38,768 bases of DNA, taken from positions 9,910 to 48,677 of the forward strand of contig MGWD01000051.1 in the NCBI GenBank assembly GCA_001800825.1. Reading direction: 5' to 3'. The notes below the pieces were generated by a model. It was not told the DNA's origin. It did no database searches and saw only the letters and a list, made by a program, of their open reading frames with translations. Positions 15,153 through 22,797 of this stretch are shown piece by piece; position 1 is the first letter of the stretch; each line of letters opens with the position of its first letter. Made by a program: the position numbers and the translations under genes. The stretch comes from Euryarchaeota archaeon RBG_19FT_COMBO_69_17. GTDB taxonomy: Archaea > Thermoplasmatota > Thermoplasmata > RBG-16-68-12.

Positions 15153-15656
15153 ATGGCCCTCAATGTCGCGACCCTCCCCATCACCGTGGGCGTCGGCGGC
15201 TTCCTCGCCCGCGGGTCGGACCTCCTCGTCGTCCGGAAGACGTACGGCCCTTGGTCGGGCCTGTGGACAATCCCCTCGGGGTACGTCGAGCCCCGCGAGC
15301 CGGTCACGCGGACGATTGAGCGGGAGGTCGAGGAGGAGGCCGGGGTCGTGGGCCGCGCGGAGGCCCTCGTCGGGGTGAGGAACCTCGTGACCCCGAAGGT
15401 CAACGACACATTCCTCGTCTTCACGATGGCGTACGTCTCCGGCGAGCCGCGCCCCGACGGGGTCGAAGTCACGGAGGCCGCGTTCGTCCCCCTCGAGGAC
15501 CTCGCGAGCTCGGACGAGTCGGCCCCGTTCACGAAGGCGATGATCGCCCGCCTCCCGGGGTCCCGGGGCTTCCGGCTCGACGGATACCGGCCGCCGAAGG
15601 ACCGGCTCGACCACGACGCGTACCTCCTGTTCGTCGAGGGCGCGAAAGACCTTTAG
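15153..15656 (+). CDS. Nudix hydrolase
   Basis: 167 residues. Starts MALNVATLPITVGVGGFLARG. The Nudix box runs from G in GYVEPRE through REVEEEAGV (G-x5-E-x7-REUxEExGU), giving the Mg2+-binding glutamates. LWTIPSGYVEP matches the branch that acts on NAD(H), ADP-ribose or similar NDP-X compounds; substrate is not decidable. The TTTAG at its 3' end doubles as the probable promoter of the following Sua5 gene. Confidence 0.9.
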   Translation: MALNVATLPITVGVGGFLARGSDLLVVRKTYGPWSGLWTIPSGYVEPREPVTRTIEREVEEEAGVVGRAEALVGVRNLVTPKVNDTFLVFTMAYVSGEPRPDGVEVTEAAFVPLEDLASSDESAPFTKAMIARLPGSRGFRLDGYRPPKDRLDHDAYLLFVEGAKDL

Positions 15657-15658
15657 GA
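15650..15658 (+). promoter_or_regulatory. TATA-like box for the Sua5 gene
   Basis: CCTTTAGGA overlaps the Nudix stop codon and lies about 25 nt before GTG 15679. Confidence 0.4.
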
Positions 15659-15678
15659 CCGCGCCCCTTCCCGCGTCC

Positions 15679-16299
15679 GTGGCGGACACCCTCGTCGCCC
15701 AGCCCCTCGGGACGAAGTTCGTCCTCCCGGGGGACGCCCTCCCGCGGCTCCGGGAGATCCTCCGTTCCGGGGGGCTCGTCGTCCATCCGACGGACACCGT
15801 GTACGGCCTCGCGGCGGACCCCTTCAACCTGGCCGCCGTGGAGCGCCTGTACGCGGCGAAGGCCCGTCCGCGGGACCTCCCCGTGTCCGTCGCCGTCGCG
15901 GAGGTGCCCGACATCTTCCGATTCGGCGCCCGCACGCCCCTCGCGGAGGCCTTCTGCGAGAAGAACCTGCCCGGGCCCTACACGGTCGTCCTGCAGGCGA
16001 CCCCCGAGGCCCCGCGGGCCGTCGTCTCGAAGGAGGGCCGGATCGCCCTCCGGGTGCCGGATCACCCGATCCCCCGCCTCCTCGCGAAGGCGTTCGGCCC
16101 CGTCACGTCGACGAGCGCGAACGTCCACGGCCGGCCGGCCCCCGTGACGTGCGAGGAGGCCCGCGCCCAGCTCGGGGACTCCGTGGACCTGTACATCGAC
16201 GGGGGTCCCTCGGACCTCGGTCAGGAGTCGACGGTCGTGGACCTCACGGGCCCTCGCGCGAGCATCCTGCGGGCCGGCGCCATGCCACGGGGGCGCTGA
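15679..16299 (+). CDS. L-threonylcarbamoyladenylate synthase (Sua5/YrdC/YwlC)
   Basis: 206 residues. First enzyme of t6A37 tRNA modification, making threonylcarbamoyl-AMP from threonine, bicarbonate and ATP. The family pattern is clear: LVVHPTDTVYGLAADPFN, VERLYAAKARPRDLPVSVAV (the KxR..P substrate motif), and GPVTSTSANVHGRPAP. It has the YrdC domain but is shorter than full Sua5, without the extra C-terminal domain. GTG start. Two bases separate it from the methionine aminopeptidase gene, so they form an operon. Confidence 0.92.
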   Translation: MADTLVAQPLGTKFVLPGDALPRLREILRSGGLVVHPTDTVYGLAADPFNLAAVERLYAAKARPRDLPVSVAVAEVPDIFRFGARTPLAEAFCEKNLPGPYTVVLQATPEAPRAVVSKEGRIALRVPDHPIPRLLAKAFGPVTSTSANVHGRPAPVTCEEARAQLGDSVDLYIDGGPSDLGQESTVVDLTGPRASILRAGAMPRGR

Positions 16300-16301
16300 C
16301 G

Positions 16302-17189
16302 ATGGAACCGGACGTCCTCGAGAAGCTCCGCACGGCGGGGCGCGTCTCCCGGGAGGCCAAGGAGGTCGGCGTCGCCGCCGTGAAGGAGGGCGCCCTCCTC
16401 CTCGACGTCGCGGAGGAGATCGAGGCCCACATGCGGCGCCGCGGGACGAAACCCGCGTTCCCCACGTGCATCTCGATCGACGACGTCGCGGCCCACTACT
16501 CGCCGACCCACGACGACGCCCTGCGGTTCCGCCGCGGGGACGTCGTGAAGCTCGACCTCGGCGCCCATCTCGACGGGTGGGTCGCGGACACGGCCGTCAC
16601 GATCGAGGTCGGCACGCGGAACTGGACGGAGCTCATCCGGGCGTCGGACCTCGCCCTCGCGACGGCGATCGAGGGGGTCCGGCCCGGCGTCCCGACGCGG
16701 ACCCTCGGCGCCGGGATCCAGCGGGCGATCGAGGCCCACGGCTTCAAGCCGATCCGGAACCTGACGGGTCACACAATCGAGCGGTACGTCCTCCACGCGG
16801 GGAAGAGCGTCCCGAACATCCCCCACGGGCACGACGTGCTCGCGGCGGACGAGGTCGTCGCGATCGAGCCCTTCTCCTCCTCGGGCGCGGGCCAGGTCGA
16901 CGGCCGGCGCACGGGGAACATCTACCGGGTCCTCCGGACGAGGTCCCTCAAGGTCCCCGAGCTCAACGCGTTCCTGAGCGACCTCGTCGTGGACTTCCGG
17001 ACCCTGCCTTTCGCGGAGCGCTGGGCCTACGCCCTCGACCCGAAGGCCCCCGCCCTTCTGAACCAGCTCCTCCGCGTCGGGGCGGTCATGACGTACCCGG
17101 CCCTCCTCGACACGGGGAAGGGGATCGTCGCCCAGACGGAGCACACGATGATCGTCCGCGCAGGCGGCGCGGAGGTCACCACGGCGTAA
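16302..17189 (+). CDS. map: methionine aminopeptidase, type II
   Basis: 295 residues. Removes the initiator methionine from nascent proteins. Substrate-pocket H65 (DDVAAHYSPTHDD) and metal ligands D85 and D96 (LDLGAHLDGWVADTAV), H157 (NLTGHTIERY), E189 (VVAIEPFSSSG) and the glutamate in AQTEHTMIV are all present. The alpha-helical insertion after FRTLPFAER marks type II, as expected in archaea. It starts 2 nt after the Sua5 stop. The following DUF211 gene has its own TATA-like box. Confidence 0.95.
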   Translation: MEPDVLEKLRTAGRVSREAKEVGVAAVKEGALLLDVAEEIEAHMRRRGTKPAFPTCISIDDVAAHYSPTHDDALRFRRGDVVKLDLGAHLDGWVADTAVTIEVGTRNWTELIRASDLALATAIEGVRPGVPTRTLGAGIQRAIEAHGFKPIRNLTGHTIERYVLHAGKSVPNIPHGHDVLAADEVVAIEPFSSSGAGQVDGRRTGNIYRVLRTRSLKVPELNAFLSDLVVDFRTLPFAERWAYALDPKAPALLNQLLRVGAVMTYPALLDTGKGIVAQTEHTMIVRAGGAEVTTA

Positions 17190-17222
17190 GGCTCCTATTT
17201 CCGGCGCGGGCCCGGTACACAA

Positions 17223-17232
17223 CGTTTAATAT
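17223..17232 (+). promoter_or_regulatory. TATA box for the DUF211 gene
   Basis: CGTTTAATAT, one of the better TATA matches, about 45 nt before the inferred CTG start at 17272. A stop codon within it (TAA, 17227-17229) closes the DUF211 frame upstream. Confidence 0.5.
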
Positions 17233-17271
17233 CGACAGGCCCGTTCGCTCGAACCCCCGGAGCGAGATCCC

Positions 17272-17565
17272 CTGACTGACGTCAAGCGGCTCGTCCTGGA
17301 CGTCCTCAAGCCGCACAAGCCTTCTCTCATCGAGATGTCGAAACGCCTGAGCGCCCTCAAGGGGGTCGACGGCGTGAGCTGCATCCTCGACGAGGTCGAC
17401 CAGGACACGGAGAGCGTGAAGGTCACGATCGAGGGCGGCTCCGTGAACTACGAGAGCGTGGAGGACACCCTCCGCGAGCTCGGGGCCGTGATCCACTCCG
17501 TCGACGTCGTCGCCTCGGGGAAGCGCCTCGTCGAGGACGTGCGGACCGCGCAGGACCACCGCTGA
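17272..17565 (+). CDS. DUF211 protein with apparent CTG start
   Basis: 97 residues if initiated at CTG 17272. The frame reads TDVKRLVLDVLKPHKPSLIE, the conserved N-terminus of archaeal DUF211 proteins, before the first ATG at 17335. Starting at that ATG would remove 21 conserved residues. No ATG, GTG or TTG lies in frame between the stop at 17227 and 17335, so CTG is the only near-standard start. The body (VDGVSCILDEVDQDTESVKVTIEGG...GAVIHSVDVVASGKRLVEDV) is a ferredoxin-like fold of unknown role. A purine-rich CGGAGCGAGA precedes the start. An upstream sequencing indel is the alternative. Confidence 0.8.
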   Translation: MTDVKRLVLDVLKPHKPSLIEMSKRLSALKGVDGVSCILDEVDQDTESVKVTIEGGSVNYESVEDTLRELGAVIHSVDVVASGKRLVEDVRTAQDHR

Positions 17566-17567
17566 CG

Positions 17568-17852
17568 TCAGCGGGACGCCCGGAGCCGCTCCCCGACCTT
17601 CTTCACGACGGACGTCTTGTAGTAGTCCGCGCGGACGAGGACCCGGCCCTCCCTCTTCCACGGGCTCGAGGGGAACGCCTTGCCCTCCTCGATCGTGGGC
17701 TGGAGCCCGAGGGCCTTCGCGGCCGCGGCGATCTGCTCGACCGTGGGCGAGTCCACGGAGGCCTTCTTGGGGACCCGGCGGCCTTCCGCGCGGCTCCGGG
17801 CCGCGTCGAAGTACGCGGGGTAGAGGACGATGGGCCGGTCGCCCTTCGGCAT
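17568..17852 (-). CDS. srp19: signal recognition particle 19 kDa protein
   Basis: 94 residues. Binds SRP RNA (helices 6 and 8) and prepares it for SRP54 in membrane targeting. RPIVLYPAYFDAARSRAEGRRVPKKASVDSP is the conserved N-terminal strand and basic RNA-binding loop; YYKTSVVKKVGERLRASR is the basic C-terminus. ATG 17852 gives MPKGDRP and lies about 28 nt after a CCTTATCC box; the frame is open further upstream, but beyond that box. Two bases separate its stop from that of DUF211. Confidence 0.92.
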   Translation of the reverse strand: MPKGDRPIVLYPAYFDAARSRAEGRRVPKKASVDSPTVEQIAAAAKALGLQPTIEEGKAFPSSPWKREGRVLVRADYYKTSVVKKVGERLRASR

Positions 17853-17876
17853 CGGGTCGGCCAAGGGGGGACCCGG

Positions 17877-17886
17877 GATAAGGGTT
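17877..17886 (-). promoter_or_regulatory. TATA-like box for srp19
   Basis: Minus strand AACCCTTATC about 30 nt before ATG 17852. Confidence 0.45.
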
Positions 17887-17902
17887 TGCCGGGCCCGCGG
17901 CG

Positions 17903-17913
17903 ATATCTTAATT
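17903..17913 (+). promoter_or_regulatory. TATA box for the tldD-tldE operon
   Basis: ATATCTTAATT about 48 nt before ATG 17956. The predicted leader (about 20 nt) holds a GGAGAGG Shine-Dalgarno-like site at 17944-17950. Confidence 0.5.
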
Positions 17914-17955
17914 CGCGGGAGCCCATTCTCCGCGCACCTTCCCGGAGAGGGGCCC

Positions 17956-19368
17956 ATGGCGGATGCAGACCTCGTGGATCTCGCGGTGGACGTCGCGCGC
18001 TCGAAGGGGGCCACATACGCGGAGGCGCGGTACGAGCGGCAGGCCCAGGAGAGTTTCATCCTGAAGAACGGCGTCCTCGACGCCCTCTACTCGGGGGACG
18101 ACCAGGGGATCGGGGTCCGGGTCCTCGTGGACGGGGCCCTCGGATTCGCCGCGACGAACCTCCTCACGAAGGCCGACGTCCGGGCGACCGTCGACGCGGC
18201 CGTGAAGGGCGCCAAGACCTCGCGCCGGAAGACCCCAATTGCCTTCGCCCAGGAGGACTCCTTCGTCACGAACTGGTCCGTCCCCGAGGTGAAGCGCCTC
18301 GCGGACGTCCCCGTGGAGGCGAAGGTCGCGGAGATCCAGGCGGTGGACCGGGAGGTCATGGGCCTCGGGATCAAGGTCCCCGCGCGGTACTTCCAGCTCG
18401 CCTCGAACCGGATCGAGAAGTACTTCGCGAACTCGGAGGGTTCCCGGATTCGCTCGTACAGTCCGCGCCTGCGATTCTTCTACTTCCTCACCGTCGGCCA
18501 TGACGGGGACGTCGAGCAGACGTACCGGAACTACGGGTGGTCCGGCGGCTGGGAGGGGATCCGTGCGTGGGACCTCAGGAACCGCGTCCTGGAGGAGGCC
18601 CGCTCCATGAAGCGTTCCCTCAAGGAGGGGAGGAAGTCCCCCGAGGGGAAGATGGACCTCATCGTGGGCCCCCAGGTGAGCGGGATCGCGGCCCACGAGT
18701 CGTGCGGCCACCCAACAGAGGCGGACCGCGTCCTCGGGCGGGAGGCGAGCCAGGCCGGGAAGTCCTTCCTCACCCCGGAGAGCCTCGGCACCCGGGTCGG
18801 GTCGGACCTCGTGAACGTCGTGGACGATCCGACCGTCGAGCACGCGATCGCCTTCTACCTCTACGACGACGAGGGGGTCAAGGCCCGCCGGCGGTACCTG
18901 TACAAGAACGGGCGGGTCAACGAGTTCCTCCAGAACCGGGAGACGGCCGCGGTCCTCGGGACCCGGAGCAACGGCGCAGCCCGCGCGGTGAACTACAACG
19001 TCGAGGCAATCGTCCGGATGGCGAACACGTTCGTCGAGCCGCAGGACCACCGCCTCGAGGAGCTCCTGGAGGGCGTGAAGTTCGGGGTCTACATGAAGTC
19101 CTTCATGGAGTGGAACATCGACGACAAGCGCTTCAACGCGAAGTACGCGGGGCGGGAGGCGTACCTCGTGGAGGACGGACAGATCAAGCACCCCGTCCGG
19201 AAGACGGTCATCGAGCTGACGACCCCCGCGTTCTGGTCCGCCGTCGACGCGGTCGGGAAGGACCTCGAGTTCGAGGCCGGGTTCTGCGGGAAGTCGGACC
19301 CCGGGCAGGCCCTCGACGCGAGCCTCGGCGGGCCATCCATGCGCCTGCGCAACGTGTACCTGAGGTGA
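17956..19368 (+). CDS. tldD: TldD metalloprotease subunit
   Basis: 470 residues. With TldE it forms a zinc protease that degrades unfolded peptides and, in bacteria, matures some ribosomally made peptides. The catalytic motif is H247-E-S-C-G-H252 (HExxxH) in GIAAHESCGHPTEAD. The N-terminal domain (ATYAEARYERQAQESFILKNG) and the C-terminal GFCGKSDPGQALDASLGGP are typical. The stop codon lies within the ribosome binding site of tldE. No candidate precursor peptide is seen nearby. Confidence 0.95.
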   Translation: MADADLVDLAVDVARSKGATYAEARYERQAQESFILKNGVLDALYSGDDQGIGVRVLVDGALGFAATNLLTKADVRATVDAAVKGAKTSRRKTPIAFAQEDSFVTNWSVPEVKRLADVPVEAKVAEIQAVDREVMGLGIKVPARYFQLASNRIEKYFANSEGSRIRSYSPRLRFFYFLTVGHDGDVEQTYRNYGWSGGWEGIRAWDLRNRVLEEARSMKRSLKEGRKSPEGKMDLIVGPQVSGIAAHESCGHPTEADRVLGREASQAGKSFLTPESLGTRVGSDLVNVVDDPTVEHAIAFYLYDDEGVKARRRYLYKNGRVNEFLQNRETAAVLGTRSNGAARAVNYNVEAIVRMANTFVEPQDHRLEELLEGVKFGVYMKSFMEWNIDDKRFNAKYAGREAYLVEDGQIKHPVRKTVIELTTPAFWSAVDAVGKDLEFEAGFCGKSDPGQALDASLGGPSMRLRNVYLR

Positions 19369-19371
19369 TCC
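19362..19371 (+). promoter_or_regulatory. extended Shine-Dalgarno site for tldE
   Basis: GAGGTGATCC is a ten-base perfect complement to the usual 3' end of archaeal 16S rRNA. It spans the tldD stop codon and ends one base before ATG 19373, coupling the two subunits. Confidence 0.65.
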
Positions 19372-19372
19372 C

Positions 19373-20686
19373 ATGGAGGACCTCGCATCCCGGATCGTCA
19401 AGAAGGCGCTCGCCCTCGGCTGCCAGGACGCCGTGGCCGACGTCGTCACGAACCGATCGTATCAGATCCGCTTCGCCCGGAACGAGCCCGTGATCAGCAA
19501 CCGCTGGCGGGAGACGACGGCCTCCGCGTTCCTCGTCCATAGCCGCCGGGTCCTCGCGAGCGACATCAAGGACCTCACGCGGACGGACGAGGCCGTCGAG
19601 CGGCTCGTCAAGATCGCGAAGGCGTCCCAGGAGAACCCCGAGTACGCGGGGATCGCCCGGGGCCCCTTCTCCTACGCGCGCATGGCCCCGGACAAGAAGG
19701 TCCTCGCCCTCGAGGACGGGAGCGACCACGTGGACGCCGCGATCCACGGCGCCCTCGAGATGGGCGCGACGGAGTGCGCGGGGTCCTTCTGGAAGTACGA
19801 GGAGGAGCACGCGCTCGTCACGTCGAACGGGGTCCGCGGTCGGGACCATCGGGCTTCCCTGTACCTGTCCATCCGCGCCCTCGCGTCCCCCGAGGCGAGC
19901 GGGCATGGGATCGCCGCGGGGACGAGGCTCTCCCAGTTCGATCCCGCCCGGGCGGGTCGGAAGGCGGGGCGGGTCGCCAGTCTCGCGAAGTCCCCGAAGC
20001 TCGGGACGCCCGGGAAGTACGCGGTCGTCCTCGACCCCCTCATCTTCGGCGCCCTGACGGACCAGGTCGCGAACGGGCTGGGGGCGTGGACGGTCCAGGC
20101 GGGCCTCTCGCCGTTCGGGAAGAAGATCGGGAAGCGGGTGGCGTCGGCCGCCGTCACGATCGTCGACGACGGCTCCTCGGACTCCATCGCGCGGAAACGG
20201 TTTGACGCGGAAGGGGTCCCGACCCGGCGGAACGTCCTGATCCAGAAAGGCGTCCTCCGGACGTACCTCCACAACACGACGACGGCGAAGCGCTTCAAGG
20301 CCCGGACGACGGGGAACGCGGGCCTCGTGAGCCCCCAACCCCACGCGGTCTTCCTCAAGCCCGGGGACTGGAGCAAGGACGAGATCTTCGAGGAGGTCAC
20401 GGACGGTCTCTGGCTCACGAACACGTGGTACACCCGCTACCAGGCCTACGTCACGGGGGACCTGAGCACGATCCCGCGGGACGGGATCTTCCGGATCCGG
20501 AAGGGCGAGGTCGTCGAGAGCTGGAAGGGGATCCGGGTCACGGACAACCTGATCCGCCTGATGAAGAACGTCGTCGCCCTGAGCGACGCCCCGGAGCAGA
20601 TGATGTGGTGGGGCGAGGTGAGCGTCCCGAACTTCGTGCCCTACGCCCTCGTGAAGGACGTGAACATCACGACGTCCGCGGAGTGA
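19373..20686 (+). CDS. tldE: TldE/PmbA subunit of the TldD-TldE protease
   Basis: 437 residues. Same U62 fold as TldD but without an HExxxH motif, as known for TldE, which acts as the structural partner of the heterodimer. Supporting segments are KALALGCQDAVADVV at the start, TSNGVRGRDHRASLYLSIRA, VVLDPLIFGALTDQVANG and the C-terminal VSVPNFVPYALVKDVNITTS. It starts 4 nt after tldD. Confidence 0.92.
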   Translation: MEDLASRIVKKALALGCQDAVADVVTNRSYQIRFARNEPVISNRWRETTASAFLVHSRRVLASDIKDLTRTDEAVERLVKIAKASQENPEYAGIARGPFSYARMAPDKKVLALEDGSDHVDAAIHGALEMGATECAGSFWKYEEEHALVTSNGVRGRDHRASLYLSIRALASPEASGHGIAAGTRLSQFDPARAGRKAGRVASLAKSPKLGTPGKYAVVLDPLIFGALTDQVANGLGAWTVQAGLSPFGKKIGKRVASAAVTIVDDGSSDSIARKRFDAEGVPTRRNVLIQKGVLRTYLHNTTTAKRFKARTTGNAGLVSPQPHAVFLKPGDWSKDEIFEEVTDGLWLTNTWYTRYQAYVTGDLSTIPRDGIFRIRKGEVVESWKGIRVTDNLIRLMKNVVALSDAPEQMMWWGEVSVPNFVPYALVKDVNITTSAE

Positions 20687-20712
20687 CGGCGGTCCTCCGC
20701 CCCCCGCGCCCG

Positions 20713-21111
20713 TCAGGCGGCCGTCTTCGGCAGCTCGAGGAGGACCGCGTTGACCACGCCGTCCTGGCCCGGCCGGGAGGTGACCTTCGCGAGGCCCAGC
20801 TCCGTCTGGACGACGGCCCCTCGGGTGATGATGTTCCGCGTGACGAAGTGGGGGTTCGACGTGTTCTCCTTGACCGTCACGATCTTGACCTTCTTCGTGA
20901 CGGAGGTCCTCGGGTCGAGGACGTTCGCGAACTCCGCCTTGAGGACACGGACCTTCTGGTTCGCGCCCTTCGTGCGGTAGAGCTTGCTCCGCTGGGGCCC
21001 GACGAAGGCGAACTGCTGCTCCCGCCCGATCTCGTGCTTCCGCTTCTTGCGGAAGGGCCGGTAGCGCCCGCCCGTGGACTTCCTCTTCGCGCGTCCCTGC
21101 CAGAGGGCCAT
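20713..21111 (-). CDS. rps8e: 30S ribosomal protein S8e
   Basis: 132 residues, standard for archaeal S8e. WQGRAKRKSTGGRYRPFRKKRKHEIGRE is the basic N-terminus. VRVLKAEFANVLDP, then NPHFVTRNIITRGAVVQTELGLAKVTSRPGQDG, is the diagnostic core. It has its own TATA box 30 nt upstream and is monocistronic by position. Confidence 0.96.
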   Translation of the reverse strand: MALWQGRAKRKSTGGRYRPFRKKRKHEIGREQQFAFVGPQRSKLYRTKGANQKVRVLKAEFANVLDPRTSVTKKVKIVTVKENTSNPHFVTRNIITRGAVVQTELGLAKVTSRPGQDGVVNAVLLELPKTAA

Positions 21112-21136
21112 GGCGAGCCCGTCCCAACCCGGCGGC

Positions 21137-21146
21137 CCTATAAGAC
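21137..21146 (-). promoter_or_regulatory. TATA box for rps8e
   Basis: Minus strand GTCTTATAGG, among the closest matches to the archaeal consensus in the window, 30 nt before ATG 21111. Confidence 0.6.
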
Positions 21147-21163
21147 GCTTGCGGGCCGTGGGC

Positions 21164-22129
21164 TCACGGGACGAGAGGCGGCACGACGGTCCCGTACACG
21201 AGGAGGACCCCGAGGAAGAAGCCCGCGATGGCCCCGCCGTTCAGGAGGGGCAGGCCCGCCTGGGGGTTCCCCTTCAGGACGAACCGCATGAGGACCGTGA
21301 ACCCGACGAGGGTGCCCGCGATCGCCGCCAGGGCCACGATCGCGCTCGGAGGCACGGCGCCGACGCGCAGCCCGACGTCGTCCGTGAGGAACGCCCGCGC
21401 GGACACGGCCATGATCCCGGGGATGATGAGGTCCCCGAGCCCGATGAACATGGCCTCCCGCTCTTCGCCCTCCGCGATCTGCGCCTTGAGGCTCTTCTGC
21501 TCCGAGAACTTGTAGCCCCGGTGCTTCGGGACGACGAGGAGCACAGGCAACTTCTGGGACGTGAGCTCGTCCGCGAGGGTGACCATATGCTTCGTCCGGT
21601 ACACGGCCCACGCGTCGTACGCGGCGAGGGCGACGAGGAGGATTAGGGCGGGGAGAATCGAGAACGAGATCCCCATGATCGCCGTGACCCCGGCCGCCGT
21701 CGCGAAGCCGATCGTGTCGACCACGTACCATTCGGGGACCTTCACGAGGAGCCCGATGAGGAGCCCTGCGAGGATGAACGCGAGGAGGGTCGCGAGGTTT
21801 CCTCCGAACTCGCTGTTGAACAGGCCGTCGTTGATCCACACGAGGAGGAAGAACAGGGGCAGGAGGAGGATGAACGCGAGGGTCAAGAAGATCGACGCGA
21901 GGATGATCCCCCTCGCCACGTTCCTCCGCCGCAGCTTCACGAAGGCGAGGATGATCGCCGTGAAGACGAGGATGAGGACGAGGTACACGACCGCGTTCGT
22001 CGGGTTGTCCGGCTCCGGGAACGCCTGGAAGCTCGCGAACGCGAAGAGGGGGGCGATGCCGACCGCAATGAGCTGGGACCCCGCGAGGAGGATGCCCATG
22101 CCGAGGACGGAGAAGGTCTCCCGGCGCAT
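21164..22129 (-). CDS. presenilin/signal-peptide-peptidase-like aspartyl intramembrane protease
   Basis: 321 residues with about nine transmembrane helices. Catalytic aspartates are D172 in YDAWAVY and D233 in GLGDLIIPG, the YD and GxGD motifs of family A22. The C-terminal PAL motif is PLL here (GLPLLNGGAIAGF). A charged loop (about residues 200-226) lies between the two catalytic helices. Archaeal homologues cleave membrane-spanning segments; natural substrates are unknown. ATG 22129 lies 6 nt after the aIF2-beta stop, so it is co-transcribed with that translation factor. Confidence 0.9.
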   Translation of the reverse strand: MRRETFSVLGMGILLAGSQLIAVGIAPLFAFASFQAFPEPDNPTNAVVYLVLILVFTAIILAFVKLRRRNVARGIILASIFLTLAFILLLPLFFLLVWINDGLFNSEFGGNLATLLAFILAGLLIGLLVKVPEWYVVDTIGFATAAGVTAIMGISFSILPALILLVALAAYDAWAVYRTKHMVTLADELTSQKLPVLLVVPKHRGYKFSEQKSLKAQIAEGEEREAMFIGLGDLIIPGIMAVSARAFLTDDVGLRVGAVPPSAIVALAAIAGTLVGFTVLMRFVLKGNPQAGLPLLNGGAIAGFFLGVLLVYGTVVPPLVP

Positions 22130-22135
22130 GGGCCC

Positions 22136-22756
22136 CTACTCCCGGGACACGCGACCGAACGCGACGCTCCCCGCGATCTTCTCGATGTGGACCTTCACGA
22201 TGGCGCCCTTCGCCGTGCCCGGGACGTAGATGATGTACCGGTCGAGCTTCGCGATCCCGTCCCCCTTCTTCCCGATGTCCTGGATCATGAGCTCGTAGAC
22301 CTTCCCCTCCACGAGGGGGGCCTCCTCGACCTTCGCGGCCTTCTTCACGGACTTCACGGGCCGCCGGGCGCCGCACGCGTCGCACTCGAGCATCGCGACG
22401 CGGTCCTCCTTCACGAGGCGGGTGTCCGGGCGGCCACACTCCTGGCACAGGACGTACGTCTCCACGTACGACTTGACCCGGTCCGCGACCTGGGCCGCCG
22501 TGACCTTGCCCTTGAAGACGACCCGGCGGCCGTCCTGGGCCCCCGCAGTCCCGAGCTCCCGGAGGAGGTATGTGAGGACCATGGTCGGGTCCCGGCGGAT
22601 CGCCTCCGCGATGTCGAGGAAGTTCCGGAGGATCGTCGTCTTCCCCTCGACGACGATGTCCGCCTCGGGGATCTGGAACCGCTCCCCCGAGCTGAGGGCG
22701 TCCGGGAGGGCCTTCTTGGCCCGCTGGAGGAGGGCGTCGTAGGATAGGCCGGCCAT
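22136..22756 (-). CDS. eif2b: translation initiation factor aIF2-beta with C-terminal TRAM domain
   Basis: 206 residues, longer than minimal aIF2-beta (about 140). Residues 1-140 are the usual alpha-beta domain (GKTTILRNFLDIAEAIRRDP, LLRELGTAGAQDGRRVVFKG) and the zinc ribbon CQEC...CDAC. Residues about 148-206 (GKVYELMIQDIGKKGDGIAKL, then YIIYVPGTAKGAIVKVHIEKI) form a TRAM RNA-binding domain. aIF2 delivers initiator tRNA to the small subunit; TRAM may add RNA contacts. First gene of an operon with the presenilin-like protease. Confidence 0.93.
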   Translation of the reverse strand: MAGLSYDALLQRAKKALPDALSSGERFQIPEADIVVEGKTTILRNFLDIAEAIRRDPTMVLTYLLRELGTAGAQDGRRVVFKGKVTAAQVADRVKSYVETYVLCQECGRPDTRLVKEDRVAMLECDACGARRPVKSVKKAAKVEEAPLVEGKVYELMIQDIGKKGDGIAKLDRYIIYVPGTAKGAIVKVHIEKIAGSVAFGRVSRE

Positions 22757-22781
22757 CGAGGGCGGCCCAACGGCCGCGTCG

Positions 22782-22790
22782 CCTTAAAGG
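22782..22790 (-). promoter_or_regulatory. TATA box for the aIF2-beta operon
   Basis: Minus strand CCTTTAAGG (a near-palindrome) 30 nt before ATG 22756. Confidence 0.5.
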
Positions 22791-22797
22791 TTTGCGG

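Noticed and set aside
13023-15935. 970-codon minus-strand frame and a 589-codon plus-strand frame (13352-15121) around the S9 peptidase
   Set aside because: Both are alternative frames of the S9 peptidase and its neighbours; only one frame carries the propeller blades and catalytic triad.
17245-17265. TCGCTC/GAGCGA hairpin before the DUF211 start as a riboswitch
   Set aside because: The stem is only 6 bp, and the predicted transcription start falls within it, so the RNA would lack the first arm.
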